64,000 nucleotides of DNA from Candidatus Aalborgicola lynettensis. Lineage in GTDB: Bacteria; Pseudomonadota; Gammaproteobacteria; Burkholderiales; Burkholderiaceae_C. Shown here piece after piece: positions 8,993-18,042 of the stretch; the first letter of the stretch is position 1; every line of letters begins with the position of its first letter. The translations under genes were made by a program, and so were the position numbers. Where the stretch lies: positions 124,001 through 188,000 of the forward strand of contig JADJZE010000021.1 in NCBI GenBank assembly GCA_016719405.1, read 5' to 3'. The notes beneath the pieces were generated by a model. That model saw only the letters and a program-made list of their open reading frames with translations, was not told the DNA's origin and did not search any database.

Positions 8993-9484
8993 TCAAATTC
9001 GTTTCGACTTGGGCCGCATCAACAGCGCCAACCAGTACATCTTCAAGGTCACAAACAAGCCAACCAACAAGGCCAGCCAGCTCAAATCTGGAATCAGGCG
9101 CGGCGCAATACCAACCATTGCCACACTCACCGCCATCTTCACCGCTTCCCACAAAAAGAAGCCAAATGTTGCCGTTGCCGCATTCAGCGACGAAAACTGA
9201 CTCATCAAACCCCGGGCAAACAGCGCCGCAGGAACAATTACCGCCAAGGCACCATACGCCACCGACCAGATGACCGACGCCTTACCCGAGACACCCCAGG
9301 CCACCAACACCAGCGCCACACCCGCCACACACTGCAAACCCACCACCCACCAGGGCGACAGAGCCGGATCACTTTCACGAAGAGCCTGCGCCTCTTGCGG
9401 CGTTAAGCGCTTGACTTCAAGCTCTTCGTCCTCATCTGTACCAAAACCTGTTGCAAGCGCCATGTTTGACATCTCTTTTGGCAT
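8993..9484 (-). CDS. atpI: ATP synthase subunit I (AtpI)
   Basis: A small membrane protein with four hydrophobic segments after a charged N-terminal tail (GTDEDEELEVKRLTPQEA). AtpI assists assembly of the c ring and is not part of the finished enzyme. It is the first gene of the operon. Three ATGs are possible: 9484, 9472 and 9463. The last (MALATGF) has AAAAGAG about ten bases upstream and may be the true start, giving about 156 residues. Confidence 0.88.
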   Translation of the reverse strand: MPKEMSNMALATGFGTDEDEELEVKRLTPQEAQALRESDPALSPWWVVGLQCVAGVALVLVAWGVSGKASVIWSVAYGALAVIVPAALFARGLMSQFSSLNAATATFGFFLWEAVKMAVSVAMVGIAPRLIPDLSWLALLVGLFVTLKMYWLALLMRPKSKRI

Positions 9485-9529
9485 CCCGTTTGCAGCCGGT
9501 TACAGATAACAAGTGCCACAAAGCCTTTG

Positions 9530-9559
9530 ATTATACGTAGAAACCCGCAGCCCAGTCCA
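9530..9559 (-). promoter_or_regulatory. sigma-70 promoter of the atp operon
   Basis: On the minus strand a perfect TATAAT (9535-9530) follows TGGACT (9559-9554) with an 18-base spacer. Transcription would start near 9523, leaving a leader of about 40 bases before atpI. The rest of 9485-9731 shows nothing else convincing. Confidence 0.65.
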
Positions 9560-9731
9560 GCCCCTTGTTAACAGAATTGCAAAAAGCGCGCGAATGTGGG
9601 CGAACCATGGCCCTCCAAACCCTGCGGCGATAATTCCCCACCCCCCAATTTCCGCACACGGCGCCCGTCCCGCAATGCCATGCACACAGGTCGCCGGTCT
9701 GCATCACCGCCCCCGCTAACCAGGACCCGCC

Positions 9732-10034
9732 ATGAACCCTACGCCCCCCCTTCCGCCCGGCCCGCCTGCGGACCGCAAGGATTCGCTGATTGAATACCCC
9801 AGCCCGTTCCCCATCAAAGTCATGGGGCTCAAGGTCGACGGTCTGGTTCACGCCATCACCACCGTGGCGCACCATTTCGACCCGGCATTTGATGCCCGCA
9901 CCATTGAGTTGCGCGAGAGCTCGGGCGGCAAGTACCTGGGCGTCACCATTACCGTGACGGCGACCAGCCGCGAACAACTTGACGAGCTGTACCGCACGCT
10001 GTCCACCCACCCCATGGTGAAAGTGGTGCTGTAG
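9732..10034 (+). CDS. ybeD: YbeD/DUF493 family protein
   Basis: A 100-residue member of the DUF493 (YbeD) family, a small ACT-like alpha/beta fold. A Pro-rich N-terminus precedes the family core: FPIKVMGLKVDGLVHAIT, then SSGGKYLGVTITVTATSREQLDELYR and a C-terminal strand MVKVVL. The family is almost always found next to lipB, as here (47 bases upstream). The molecular function is not established; the context ties it to lipoate metabolism. Confidence 0.92.
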   Translation: MNPTPPLPPGPPADRKDSLIEYPSPFPIKVMGLKVDGLVHAITTVAHHFDPAFDARTIELRESSGGKYLGVTITVTATSREQLDELYRTLSTHPMVKVVL

Positions 10035-10081
10035 CCATGCGCCCCATGCTGCGCCATCCCACCCGTCGCTGACGGTCTGCC

Positions 10082-10854
10082 ATGTCCGGTATCGATATTC
10101 ACCACCTGGGCCGCGTGGACTACGCACCCACCTACGCCGCCATGCAGGAATTTACAAGCCAAAGAGGCCTGCAACCAGCGCAGGATGTGCGTGACCAGCT
10201 ATGGATTTGTGAGCACCCCCCGGTCTTCACCCAAGGTCTGGCGGGCAAAGCGGAGCACATCTTCATGCCCGGCGACATCCCGGTGGTGCAAACCAACCGG
10301 GGCGGGCAGGTGACCTACCATGGCCCAGGGCAGGTGGTGGCCTACCCGCTGATCGACCTCAAACGTGCCGGCTATTTCGTCAAGGAATATGTGTACCGTA
10401 TTGAAGAGGCGGTTATCAAGACGCTGCTGCATTTTGGTGTAACAGGGCACCGCGTGGCGGGGGCACCGGGTATTTATGTGCGGCTGGACGACCCATCTGG
10501 TCATACACCACTGGCGCAGCGACCCCAAAAGCGGGTGTCGGGTGCCGAATCCACTGCGCAATCTGCCGCACCACTGGCACCACCGCCCACACAGCACAGC
10601 CCACACAGCCCACACAGCCCGACTTTACTGGCTTAGGAAAGATCGCTGCCCTGGGCATCAAGGTCAGCCGCAACTGCACTTACCATGGCGTGGCGCTGAA
10701 TGTCGCCATGGACCTGGAACCCTACTCCCGTATCAACCCCTGCGGTTACAACGGTCTGCGCACGGTGGACCTTTCTACAATCGGCATCACCGCCGACTGG
10801 AACGAAGCGGCCGATGTTTTGAGCCACAAGCTCGCCACCTACCTGACACCATGA
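10082..10854 (+). CDS. lipB: octanoyltransferase LipB, frameshifted in its linker
   Basis: LipB moves octanoyl groups from acyl carrier protein to the E2 and GcvH lipoyl domains. The N-terminal part (to about codon 145) is normal and includes EHPPVFTQG and RGGQVTYHGPGQVVAYP. The frame then runs through a Pro/His/Ser-rich linker to a stop at 10634. The rest of the protein continues in the -1 frame: DFTGLGKIAALGIKVSRNCT, then NPCGYNGL, ending at TGA 10852-10854. The catalytic Lys and Cys lie in this second part, so the first frame alone would be inactive. The total length, 773 bases, is one short of a multiple of three. The stop overlaps lipA as ATGA. Confidence 0.9.
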
Positions 10855-11879
10855 GCGACACCACCACGCCCCCCACCACCCAACCCACGGTGCACGAACC
10901 CCAGTCGCAGGCCGACTACAACCCGCTGGCCAAGCAAAAAGCGGCAGCCAAGCTGTCACGCATTCCGGTCAAGGTGGTGCAGGGCGAAATTCTGCGCAAA
11001 CCCGAGTGGATTCGCGTCAAGGCGGGCAGCCCCAGCACCCGCTTCTACGAAATCAAGGACGTGCTGCGCAAGAACAAGCTGGTGACGGTGTGTGAAGAGG
11101 CCAGCTGCCCCAACATTGGCGAGTGTTTTGGCAAGGGCACCGCCACCTTCATGATCATGGGCGACAAGTGCACGCGCCGCTGCCCGTTTTGCGACGTGGG
11201 CCATGGCCGCCCGGACCCGCTCAACCTTGACGAGCCGGCCAAACTGGCGCAAACCATTGCCGACCTGAAGCTGAAATACGTGGTCATCACCAGCGTGGAC
11301 CGCGACGACCTGCGCGATGGCGGGGCCCAGCACTTTGCCAACTGCATTGCCGAAATCCGCAAACTCTCGCCCGCCACCCATATCGAAGTGCTGGTACCCG
11401 ATTTCCGTGGGCGCGACGACAAAGCCCTGGCCATCATGGGCAGCGCCCTGCCCGATGTGATGAACCACAACCTGGAGACCGCCCCGCGCCTGTACCAGGA
11501 GGCGCGCCCCGGCTCGGACTACCAATTCAGCCTGAACCTGCTCAAAAAGTTCAAGGCCCTGTACCCCGGCATCCCCACCAAGAGCGGCATCATGGTCGGC
11601 CTGGGCGAGACCGACGAAGAAGTGCTGCAGGTGATGCAAGACATGCGCGACCACGGCATTGACATGCTGACCATCGGCCAATATCTGGCGCCCAGCAACG
11701 CCCACCTGACGGTCAAGCGCTACGTGCACCCCGACACCTTCAAAATGTTCGAGGCCAAGGCGTACGAGATGGGCTTTAGCCACGCCGCAGTGGGCGCCAT
11801 GGTGCGCTCCAGCTACCACGCCGACCAGCAAGCGGGCCATGTTCTGGCAGCGGGCACGTTGCCCACAACTACACCCTAA
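10851..11879 (+). CDS. lipA: lipoyl synthase LipA
   Basis: A 342-residue radical SAM enzyme that inserts two sulfurs into protein-bound octanoyl groups. The auxiliary cluster motif is CEEASCPNIGEC and the radical SAM motif is CTRRCPFC; both are intact. The C-terminal block MLTIGQYLAPSNAHLTVKRY is typical. The start ATG overlaps the lipB stop (ATGA), which implies translational coupling. The frame is open a long way upstream, but that extension is a shadow of lipB. Confidence 0.98.
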   Translation: MSDTTTPPTTQPTVHEPQSQADYNPLAKQKAAAKLSRIPVKVVQGEILRKPEWIRVKAGSPSTRFYEIKDVLRKNKLVTVCEEASCPNIGECFGKGTATFMIMGDKCTRRCPFCDVGHGRPDPLNLDEPAKLAQTIADLKLKYVVITSVDRDDLRDGGAQHFANCIAEIRKLSPATHIEVLVPDFRGRDDKALAIMGSALPDVMNHNLETAPRLYQEARPGSDYQFSLNLLKKFKALYPGIPTKSGIMVGLGETDEEVLQVMQDMRDHGIDMLTIGQYLAPSNAHLTVKRYVHPDTFKMFEAKAYEMGFSHAAVGAMVRSSYHADQQAGHVLAAGTLPTTTP

Positions 11880-11880
11880 T

Positions 11881-11930
11881 CACTATTACTTTGATAGCTG
11901 CTCGCGCACGTTCTGCGGGGGCTACAGCCC
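11881..11930 (+). repeat. dispersed double-hairpin repeat, copy A
   Basis: Begins just after the lipA stop. It has the first hairpin (CTAT...ATAG) and the core GATAGCTGCTCGCGCAC of the repeat family seen at about a dozen places in this window; the second half is degenerate. Confidence 0.6.
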
Positions 11931-11936
11931 TAATTG

Positions 11937-14900
11937 ATGCAAAAAATGTCCGTACCTGGCGGCCTGTGGTTTAACCCCAACCAGCTCACCGCACTGACCG
12001 ACCCGGGCACCGCTGCCCGGGGCCGAGACCTCTACGTGGCGCAAAAGGTGTTGGACCTGAGCATCACCCCCGAAGACGTCTGCTGGCGCCTGGAAGGCGA
12101 AGTGCAAGGCAGCCAGCGCAGGCCCTACTCGGTCAGCATCGAACTCAGCCTGGCGTCCGACGGCAGCATCGAAAATTGGGACAGCGACTGCACCTGTCCG
12201 GTCGGCTACAACTGCAAACACGGCGTAGCCCTGACCATGAAGGCCGCCTACCAAGGCCTGCGCATTCTGGGCTCCAGTGCCTACACCGCCGTGCCCAGTG
12301 CAACCCGCACACCACCGACACCCGAGTCGCTGGAGGCCACGCGCCTTGCCGCCCAGGCCCGCATGGACGAGGTCGAGCGCCTGCAGGCCGAGGCCCAGTT
12401 GCTGCAATGGTTTTATGACATGGACCGCGCCGCCGGTGCCGACGCCCACCGCGCAAAACCCACACACGCCACAAGCAAAGCACCCGAGCAATACCTGTAC
12501 TTGCTCAAGGTGACAGGTGCCCCGCATCAGTCTTCGCAATTGATGATGGAAGCCGTCACCTCCACCCCCCGGGTCGGCGGTGGCTGGACCAAGCCCAAAG
12601 CCGTTCGCACGCCACCCCGCGAAGGGCTCGCCGCCTACGACCACGCCAGCAACGCCGACCGCGAGGTGCTGCAACTGCTGATGGCCATGCCGGGCAAGGG
12701 CTACGGCTATTACTCGGCCTACTCGGGCAGCCCCAGCGCCATGCCGCAGGGGCAGGCTGGTTTGCTGGCCTTGCAAATGGCCGCCAGCACCGGCCGCCTG
12801 TACAGCTGCGCGGAAAACGGCGCACCCGAAACGGTCATTCAATGGGGCCCCACCCAAACGCTGGACTGGACGTGGAACGAAGTCACCGCCACCCACGGCG
12901 GCACACCCGGCTGGGCCCTGCGCGCCAAGCTGCATGCCGACCCTTCGCCCGACGATGCCGGGCACGGCAGTGGCAGCGCCAAACTCCTGCTCAACTCACC
13001 CCCTTTGTACCTGGACACCGCGCGCGGCCTGTGCGGCCCGGTGCAAGTGCATGGCATATCCGACGCGCAGTTGGCGGTGATGCTCAAAGCCCCGCCCCTC
13101 AAACCCTCGGCGCTGGAAAAGCACCAACAAGATTTGATGCAGCGCCTGGGCCCGCTGCCCGCGCCGCCCATGCTGCAACAGCTGTTCAAGCTAGACGGCA
13201 TTACCCCCACGGCCTGCCTGCACCTGTCCATCAACCCGCCCGAGATGGCGCGCTACCGCGGCATGGTTCGCGCGCTGCTGCGTTTTGACTACCAAGGTAT
13301 TAAAGGCTGGTGGGCCGGACAAGGCGCGTCCGTCATCGTCGAGGGCCCGCAGGGGCGCACCTTGCTGCACCGGGACTCCGAAGCCGAGCTGGACGCCATC
13401 ACCCGCTTGATGGACCTGGGTTTGGCGTCGGGCGAGAACGGCGAATTTGGCATCCCCGGCGATGAGCCCCAACACGACTGGATGCACTGGGCCGACAACG
13501 ATTACAGCGAATTTAAAGAGGCTGGCTTTACCGTGACGCTGGACGACGCGCTGCAAGACTGGATCACCCACGCCGACACGTTGGAAGTGAACATGCAGGC
13601 CCAAGGCGGCCACGGTGCTGACCCGCACGCAGACCCTGCCGATCTGGAGGCCACCTCGCCGTGGTTCAACCTCTCGCTGGGTATGGAGATCAATGGCCAG
13701 CGCCACAACATCCTGCCCTTCTTGCCCCAACTGATTGCCGCTGCCGCCAACAGCCCGCCCGACCCCGAAACCGGGCAACCGAGCATTCCGCCCTTTGTCT
13801 TCTTGTCCAACCCCACTGGTACAGGTTTTATCCGCCTGCCCACCGACACCTTGAAGCCCTGGATGGCCGCCCTGCTGGAGCTGGTGGGCGACCGGGGCCA
13901 CGATTTTTCCGGCGACACCCTCAAGCTCTCGCGCCTGGACGCCCTGCGCACCAGCGCCGCCCTGGGCGAGGGCGTGGCCTGGGAGGGCGCACAGGCCCTG
14001 CGCGCCTTGGTGCAACAACTCTCGGGCCGCGCCGCCATTGCCGAAGCGCCGGTGCCGGCCAGCGTGCAGGCCAGCCTGCGCCCCTACCAGCAGCAGGGCG
14101 TGAACTGGCTGCAGTTTTTGCGCACCCATGGCCTGGGCGGCATATTGGCGGACGACATGGGCCTGGGCAAAACCCTGCAAACCCTGGTGCACATCCAGAT
14201 CGAAAAAGACGCCGGCCGCCTGACCCTGCCCGCACTCATCATTGCCCCGGTAAGCCTGATGGGCAACTGGCGCCAGGAGGCCGCGCGCTTTTGCCCCAGC
14301 CTGCGCACCCTGGTGCTGCACGGCAAAGACCGGCACGACGTGGCCGGCGACATGGGCAGCCACGACCTCGTTATCGCACCCTACTCCCTGCTGCAGCGCG
14401 ACAAAGAACGCTGGCTGGAGCAAGCCTGGCACCTGGTGGTGCTGGACGAAGCGCAGAACATCAAAAACGCCAACACCCACGCCGCCCAAGTGGTGGGCCA
14501 GTTGCAGGCGCGCCACCGGCTGTGCCTGTCGGGCACGCCCATGGAAAACCACCTGGGCGAAATCTGGAGCCTGTTCCACTTTGTGATGCCCGGCTTCTTG
14601 GGCAGCCAGGCGCGCTTCAAAGAGCTGTTTCGCACCCCCATTGAGCGCGAGGCCGATTCCGAACGCCTGGCGCAACTGCGCGCGCGCGTCACGCCTTTTA
14701 TGCTGCGCCGAACCAAGGCATTGGTGGCGCACGAACTGCCGCCCAAGGTGGAAACCGTGATGCGCGTGGAGCTAACCGGCAAGCAGGCCGACCTGTACGA
14801 AACCATTCGCTTGGGCATGGAAAAGTCGGTGCGCGAGGCACTCAACACCAAAGGTCTGGCCAAATCGCAAATCACCATTCTGGATGCGCTGCTCAAGCTG

Positions 14901-15476
14901 CGCCAGGTGTGCTGCGACCCCGGCTTGGTGAAGCTCGATGCGGCCAAGAAGGTGAAGACTTCGGCCAAGCTGGAGCAGCTGATGGAGCTGCTGCCCGAGA
15001 TGGTGGCCGAGGGGCGCAAGATTTTGCTGTTTTCGCAATTCACCACCATGCTCACATTGATCGAGGCCGAGTTGAAGAAGCGCAACATCGCGTGGGTGAA
15101 ACTCACCGGGCAGAGCCAGAAGCGCGAAGACATCATTGCGCGCTTTACCAGCGGCGAAGTGCCCATTTTCCTGATCAGCCTGAAGGCCGGTGGCGTGGGC
15201 CTGAACCTGCCGCAGGCCGACACGGTGATCCACTACGACCCGTGGTGGAACCCCGCCGTAGAAGCCCAGGCCACCGACCGCGCCCACCGCATCGGCCAGA
15301 CGCAGAGTGTGTGGGTGGTGAAGCTGGTGGCGCAGGGCACGATTGAGGAGCGCATTCTGGCGCTGCAAGAGCGCAAGGCCGCGCTGGCCGACAGCATGTA
15401 CAGCGGATCGGCGGCGCGCAAGGAGCCGCTGTTTAATGAAGATGATCTGGCGGAGTTGTTGAAGCCGTTGGGGTGA
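11937..15476 (+). CDS. SNF2-family helicase with N-terminal SWIM zinc finger
   Basis: About 1179 residues. A SWIM zinc finger (CTCPVGYNCKHG) is near residue 80. The C-terminal half is a two-lobe SNF2 ATPase: Walker A region DDMGLGKTLQTLVHIQ, the DEAQ box LDEAQNIKN, then the second lobe with ILLFSQFTTM, VGLNLPQADTV and the arginine finger region QATDRAHRIGQTQ. Such HepA/RapA-like SWIM-SNF2 proteins are widespread in bacteria and are thought to remodel protein-DNA or RNA polymerase complexes; the exact role is unknown. ATG 11937 or 11946 could start; neither has a strong ribosome binding site. Confidence 0.93.
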   Translation: MQKMSVPGGLWFNPNQLTALTDPGTAARGRDLYVAQKVLDLSITPEDVCWRLEGEVQGSQRRPYSVSIELSLASDGSIENWDSDCTCPVGYNCKHGVALTMKAAYQGLRILGSSAYTAVPSATRTPPTPESLEATRLAAQARMDEVERLQAEAQLLQWFYDMDRAAGADAHRAKPTHATSKAPEQYLYLLKVTGAPHQSSQLMMEAVTSTPRVGGGWTKPKAVRTPPREGLAAYDHASNADREVLQLLMAMPGKGYGYYSAYSGSPSAMPQGQAGLLALQMAASTGRLYSCAENGAPETVIQWGPTQTLDWTWNEVTATHGGTPGWALRAKLHADPSPDDAGHGSGSAKLLLNSPPLYLDTARGLCGPVQVHGISDAQLAVMLKAPPLKPSALEKHQQDLMQRLGPLPAPPMLQQLFKLDGITPTACLHLSINPPEMARYRGMVRALLRFDYQGIKGWWAGQGASVIVEGPQGRTLLHRDSEAELDAITRLMDLGLASGENGEFGIPGDEPQHDWMHWADNDYSEFKEAGFTVTLDDALQDWITHADTLEVNMQAQGGHGADPHADPADLEATSPWFNLSLGMEINGQRHNILPFLPQLIAAAANSPPDPETGQPSIPPFVFLSNPTGTGFIRLPTDTLKPWMAALLELVGDRGHDFSGDTLKLSRLDALRTSAALGEGVAWEGAQALRALVQQLSGRAAIAEAPVPASVQASLRPYQQQGVNWLQFLRTHGLGGILADDMGLGKTLQTLVHIQIEKDAGRLTLPALIIAPVSLMGNWRQEAARFCPSLRTLVLHGKDRHDVAGDMGSHDLVIAPYSLLQRDKERWLEQAWHLVVLDEAQNIKNANTHAAQVVGQLQARHRLCLSGTPMENHLGEIWSLFHFVMPGFLGSQARFKELFRTPIEREADSERLAQLRARVTPFMLRRTKALVAHELPPKVETVMRVELTGKQADLYETIRLGMEKSVREALNTKGLAKSQITILDALLKLRQVCCDPGLVKLDAAKKVKTSAKLEQLMELLPEMVAEGRKILLFSQFTTMLTLIEAELKKRNIAWVKLTGQSQKREDIIARFTSGEVPIFLISLKAGGVGLNLPQADTVIHYDPWWNPAVEAQATDRAHRIGQTQSVWVVKLVAQGTIEERILALQERKAALADSMYSGSAARKEPLFNEDDLAELLKPLG

Positions 15477-15586
15477 CGCGGGGGGCGGTAATCGGTGGGC
15501 TGTGGGCGGCGTGCTGGGCTGGGCTTTGGGTTTTTAAGCGGCTGTGCGGTTTGCGTGGCAATTTTGGGTCGGCGCGCGCTGGGGAT

Positions 15587-15666
15587 GGCAGGGACTTGGG
15601 GTAGGCCGCGGGCCTCATGCTGCGGGTACGCAGAAATCGGCCCACGGCCTACCCCAAGTCCCTGCT
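15587..15666. repeat. long inverted repeat (hairpin) after the helicase
   Basis: Two 20-base arms, 15589-15608 and 15645-15664, are perfect reverse complements. The stem extends inward to 15614/15639 with one mismatch and outward with a G-C pair. There is no T run, so it is not a simple terminator. The surrounding 15477-15875 holds only this and repeat copy B. Confidence 0.75.
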
Positions 15667-15716
15667 GTGGTGCGCTTTAGATTACCCACGAGGAAGACCA
15701 GTCCGGCTGCACTTTT

Positions 15717-15774
15717 TGCTATGGTTTATGTAGCTGTATGCGCACGCAGGACGTGCGGAAATGGCATATTTGAC
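15717..15774 (+). repeat. dispersed double-hairpin repeat, copy B
   Basis: TGCTATGGTTTATGTAGCTG (hairpin 1) is followed by TGCGCACG...CGTGCGGA (hairpin 2) and the tail GGCATATTTGA, the full layout of the family. Confidence 0.7.
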
Positions 15775-15875
15775 TGGTTTTTTGGGTGATTATTCAGTTC
15801 CGAACGTTAGCCCGTTTTTTACCCGGTGAGGTCTCAGCAGCTTCGTTGAAACCCGCCACAAAGGAGATTGATCCA

Positions 15876-16181
15876 ATGCGCCTGCCCGCCCGCCTTCCCC
15901 GCTGCATCGCATCCGTGGTGCTCGCAACCCTGGCAACAGGATGTGGAACCTACAAAACCATTTCCACCGCCGAAGCGGGTACGGCCAAGGTGATGAGTGG
16001 CACTCGTCTGGACACCATGGCCATGCAGGGCGCGGAGCCTCCGGGCGGGAAATTCAAGACCGCGCCGCCTGCCCATCCCGCCATCGACCTGCCTTTTAGT
16101 TTCGCACTCGATGTCCTCATCCTGCCCTTGACGATTCCCGCCGTCTTGTACGAGGCTGCATTCGTACCGAAGACCCGCTAA
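15876..16181 (+). CDS. YceK/YidQ-like small lipoprotein
   Basis: A 101-residue protein with a lipoprotein signal peptide: charged MRLPARLPR, a hydrophobic stretch and the lipobox LATGC near residue 24. The mature part has short blocks such as HPAIDLPFSFALDVLILPLTI, the style of the YceK/YidQ envelope lipoproteins, whose function is unknown. The start has AAGGAG nine bases upstream. An open extension upstream of 15876 is not needed. Confidence 0.75.
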   Translation: MRLPARLPRCIASVVLATLATGCGTYKTISTAEAGTAKVMSGTRLDTMAMQGAEPPGGKFKTAPPAHPAIDLPFSFALDVLILPLTIPAVLYEAAFVPKTR

Positions 16182-16268
16182 AACGCCACTTGTCACGATC
16201 CATATACCCGGTAGGTCAGCGCCAACTCGGGCACAATGACCATCAGAACTGACCGAATGGAGAACACC

Positions 16269-16487
16269 ATGAATCGAATCACGCTGGAGCCCGGAAAACG
16301 TGGCGGCAGACCGTGTATCCGCGGGTTACGCATCACGGTTTACGACGTTCTCTCCATGTTGTCTAGTGGCATGACCCATGCGGAAATACAGGAAGACTTT
16401 CCCGAGCTGACACATGAAGACATCCTGTCAGTTCTGGCCTATGCGGCCGACCGGGAGCATCAGGTTTATTCGCTCAAAGTGCACTGA
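16269..16487 (+). CDS. DUF433 family antitoxin-like protein
   Basis: A 72-residue DUF433 protein. It shows the family opening GGRPCIRGLRITVYDVLSML and the helix-turn region MTHAEIQEDFPELTHEDILS. DUF433 proteins are often antitoxin partners of PIN/Mut7-C-like (DUF5615) toxins. Here no intact toxin follows: the bases after the stop (16488-16573) encode only a short Leu/Asp-rich stretch ending at TAG. The start at 16269 has GGAG eight bases upstream. Confidence 0.8.
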   Translation: MNRITLEPGKRGGRPCIRGLRITVYDVLSMLSSGMTHAEIQEDFPELTHEDILSVLAYAADREHQVYSLKVH

Positions 16488-16595
16488 AGAAAGCTTTTGT
16501 TGGACAACCGAGAAGCGATCATTGACGCACTGGGGGTGCAAAACATTGCTTCGGTTGAGATTGTCAGCCAATAGATCGCAACCAGGCCAAACCAA

Positions 16596-16690
16596 CTCCA
16601 CTTGTGGCCATGGCAGGCCGCAAACGCTATGTTTTATATAGCTGCCTGCGCACACCAGACGGGCGCAAATGGTGTATTTGATGGCGAATG
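16596..16690 (+). repeat. dispersed double-hairpin repeat, copy C, with remnant of the long hairpin arm
   Basis: CGCTATGTTTTATATAGCTG (hairpin 1) then TGCGCACACCAGACGGGCGCA (hairpin 2) and GGTGTATTTGATGG. It is preceded by CTCCACTTGTGGCCATGGCAGGCCG, a collapsed form of the longer element found complete at copies D and E. It abuts the stop codon of the AAA ATPase. Confidence 0.7.
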
Positions 16691-16692
16691 GT

Positions 16693-18042
16693 TTATTCAC
16701 ACCACAAGGCATGCAGAGGCACGGCCCACAGTTGCTCGCCAAAGCGCAACACCTGCTCGCCGGTATACAACACCACCCCCACGAACGGTGTCTTGTTTTG
16801 CAACATACGCTCCCGAAACCACACCAGGTGTTTAAAACTGTCCAACCCCACCGCAGAGCCGGCCTTTACCTCCACGCCCACGGTCACGCCATCGGGGGTT
16901 TCAATGACAAAGTCGATTTCGCGCTGCTCCCGGTCGCGGTAATGGGTCAGGTGGCAGGGCTCGTCTTGCGCGTCGAGTTGGGCAGCCAGTTGCGTGAACA
17001 CAAAGCCCTCTGCCAGTTTGCCACTCAAGTCGGCATCCAGGCGCACGTTGTCAAATTGCCAGCGCAACAGACTGGCCGCCAGGCCGGTATCAAGCATGAA
17101 CATCTTGTCCTGCTTGCTCACACGGTCGTAATCGGTTTTAGCCCATGGCCGCACGCGCTCCACCAAAAACAGCGTTTGCAACGCGTTGATGTACGTCTCC
17201 AGGGTCGGGCGCGACAAGGCCAGTTGGCCTCCGATGGCGCTTACATCCATGAGCTTGCCGGACCAGGCTGCCAGCACTTCGAGCAACTTGTGCATGCTGT
17301 CTTTGCGCCGGATATGGGCAATGTCTTGCAGGTCGCGCGCCATGAGGGCGGCCACGTAGTCCTGGTGCCAACGCCGCACGGCTTTGTCGCTCAGTGCCTG
17401 CACCTCGGGGTAGCCCCCGCGCAGGGCCTGCAAGAGCACGGCATCTTTACCGGACGCGGGTGCGGTCGCAACCGAACCGGGTTCAGCACCGGGCACGCAA
17501 CGCGAAGCGGCCCCCGGCGTTGCCGTGAAGCCGCTGGCCATACCTACCCAATCTTCCCGCAGCGCACGGGCCAAAAACGTGGGGGCACATCCCACGATTT
17601 CTCCGACTGCAAAGGGGCGCAAGCGCTGGTGCGCCACCCGTCCGGCCAGTGATTCGGTCACGCCCGGGCTGGACTGGATGCTGGCCGAGCCGGTCAGCAA
17701 AAACCGCCCGGGCACGGGGTTTTCATCCACCTCTTTTTTGATGGCCTGCAGCAATTCGGGTGCGCGTTGAATTTCATCAATCACCATCAGGCCAGCGCCG
17801 TGCGCTACAAAACCGTGTGGGTCTGCGCGCGCTGCGGCTTGCAGCCCCACATCGTCCAACGTGCGGTAAATGGCACCCGGCGCAGTTTGCAGCGATTTGG
17901 CCAGCGTGGTTTTGCCGCACTGGCGCGCACCCTCCAAAATCACCACCCGGCGTGTTTGCAGCGCCCCCCAAACCCCCGGGGTCTGCCAGCGGGTGATGCC
18001 CTGCGAGGAGGCGATGGGTACGGTATCAGGGGTGGGGTGCAT
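16693..18042 (-). CDS. AAA+ ATPase of the AAA_14/DUF4143 family
   Basis: 449 residues. Walker A is GARQCGKTT (38-46) and Walker B is LMVIDEIQRAPELL (84-97), followed by sensor LLTGSAS. The middle has a winged-helix-like segment (ALSRPTLETYINAL). The C-terminal DUF4143 domain resembles a PD-(D/E)xK nuclease fold, with REIDFVIE and VGVEVKAG as likely metal-site residues. An insertion of about 40 residues rich in Gly/Pro/Ala lies near 190. The family is common in accessory islands and is suspected in defence or toxin-antitoxin-like systems, without firm proof. Four iterons lie directly upstream. Confidence 0.88.
   Translation of the reverse strand: MHPTPDTVPIASSQGITRWQTPGVWGALQTRRVVILEGARQCGKTTLAKSLQTAPGAIYRTLDDVGLQAAARADPHGFVAHGAGLMVIDEIQRAPELLQAIKKEVDENPVPGRFLLTGSASIQSSPGVTESLAGRVAHQRLRPFAVGEIVGCAPTFLARALREDWVGMASGFTATPGAASRCVPGAEPGSVATAPASGKDAVLLQALRGGYPEVQALSDKAVRRWHQDYVAALMARDLQDIAHIRRKDSMHKLLEVLAAWSGKLMDVSAIGGQLALSRPTLETYINALQTLFLVERVRPWAKTDYDRVSKQDKMFMLDTGLAASLLRWQFDNVRLDADLSGKLAEGFVFTQLAAQLDAQDEPCHLTHYRDREQREIDFVIETPDGVTVGVEVKAGSAVGLDSFKHLVWFRERMLQNKTPFVGVVLYTGEQVLRFGEQLWAVPLHALWCE

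Noticed and set aside
10520..10636. Programmed -1 frameshifting in lipB
   Set aside because: CCCCAAAAG occurs, but not in the phase needed for a canonical slippery heptamer, and homologues are not known to use frameshifting.
10476..10850. In-frame extension of lipA upstream of 10851
   Set aside because: It is a shadow of lipB in a third frame; the ATG at 10851 with the ATGA overlap and normal LipA length fixes the start.
16488..16573. Toxin partner after the DUF433 gene
   Set aside because: Only about 25 codons are open (from a TTG at about 16500 to TAG at 16573) and they show no PIN or Mut7-C motif; at most a remnant.
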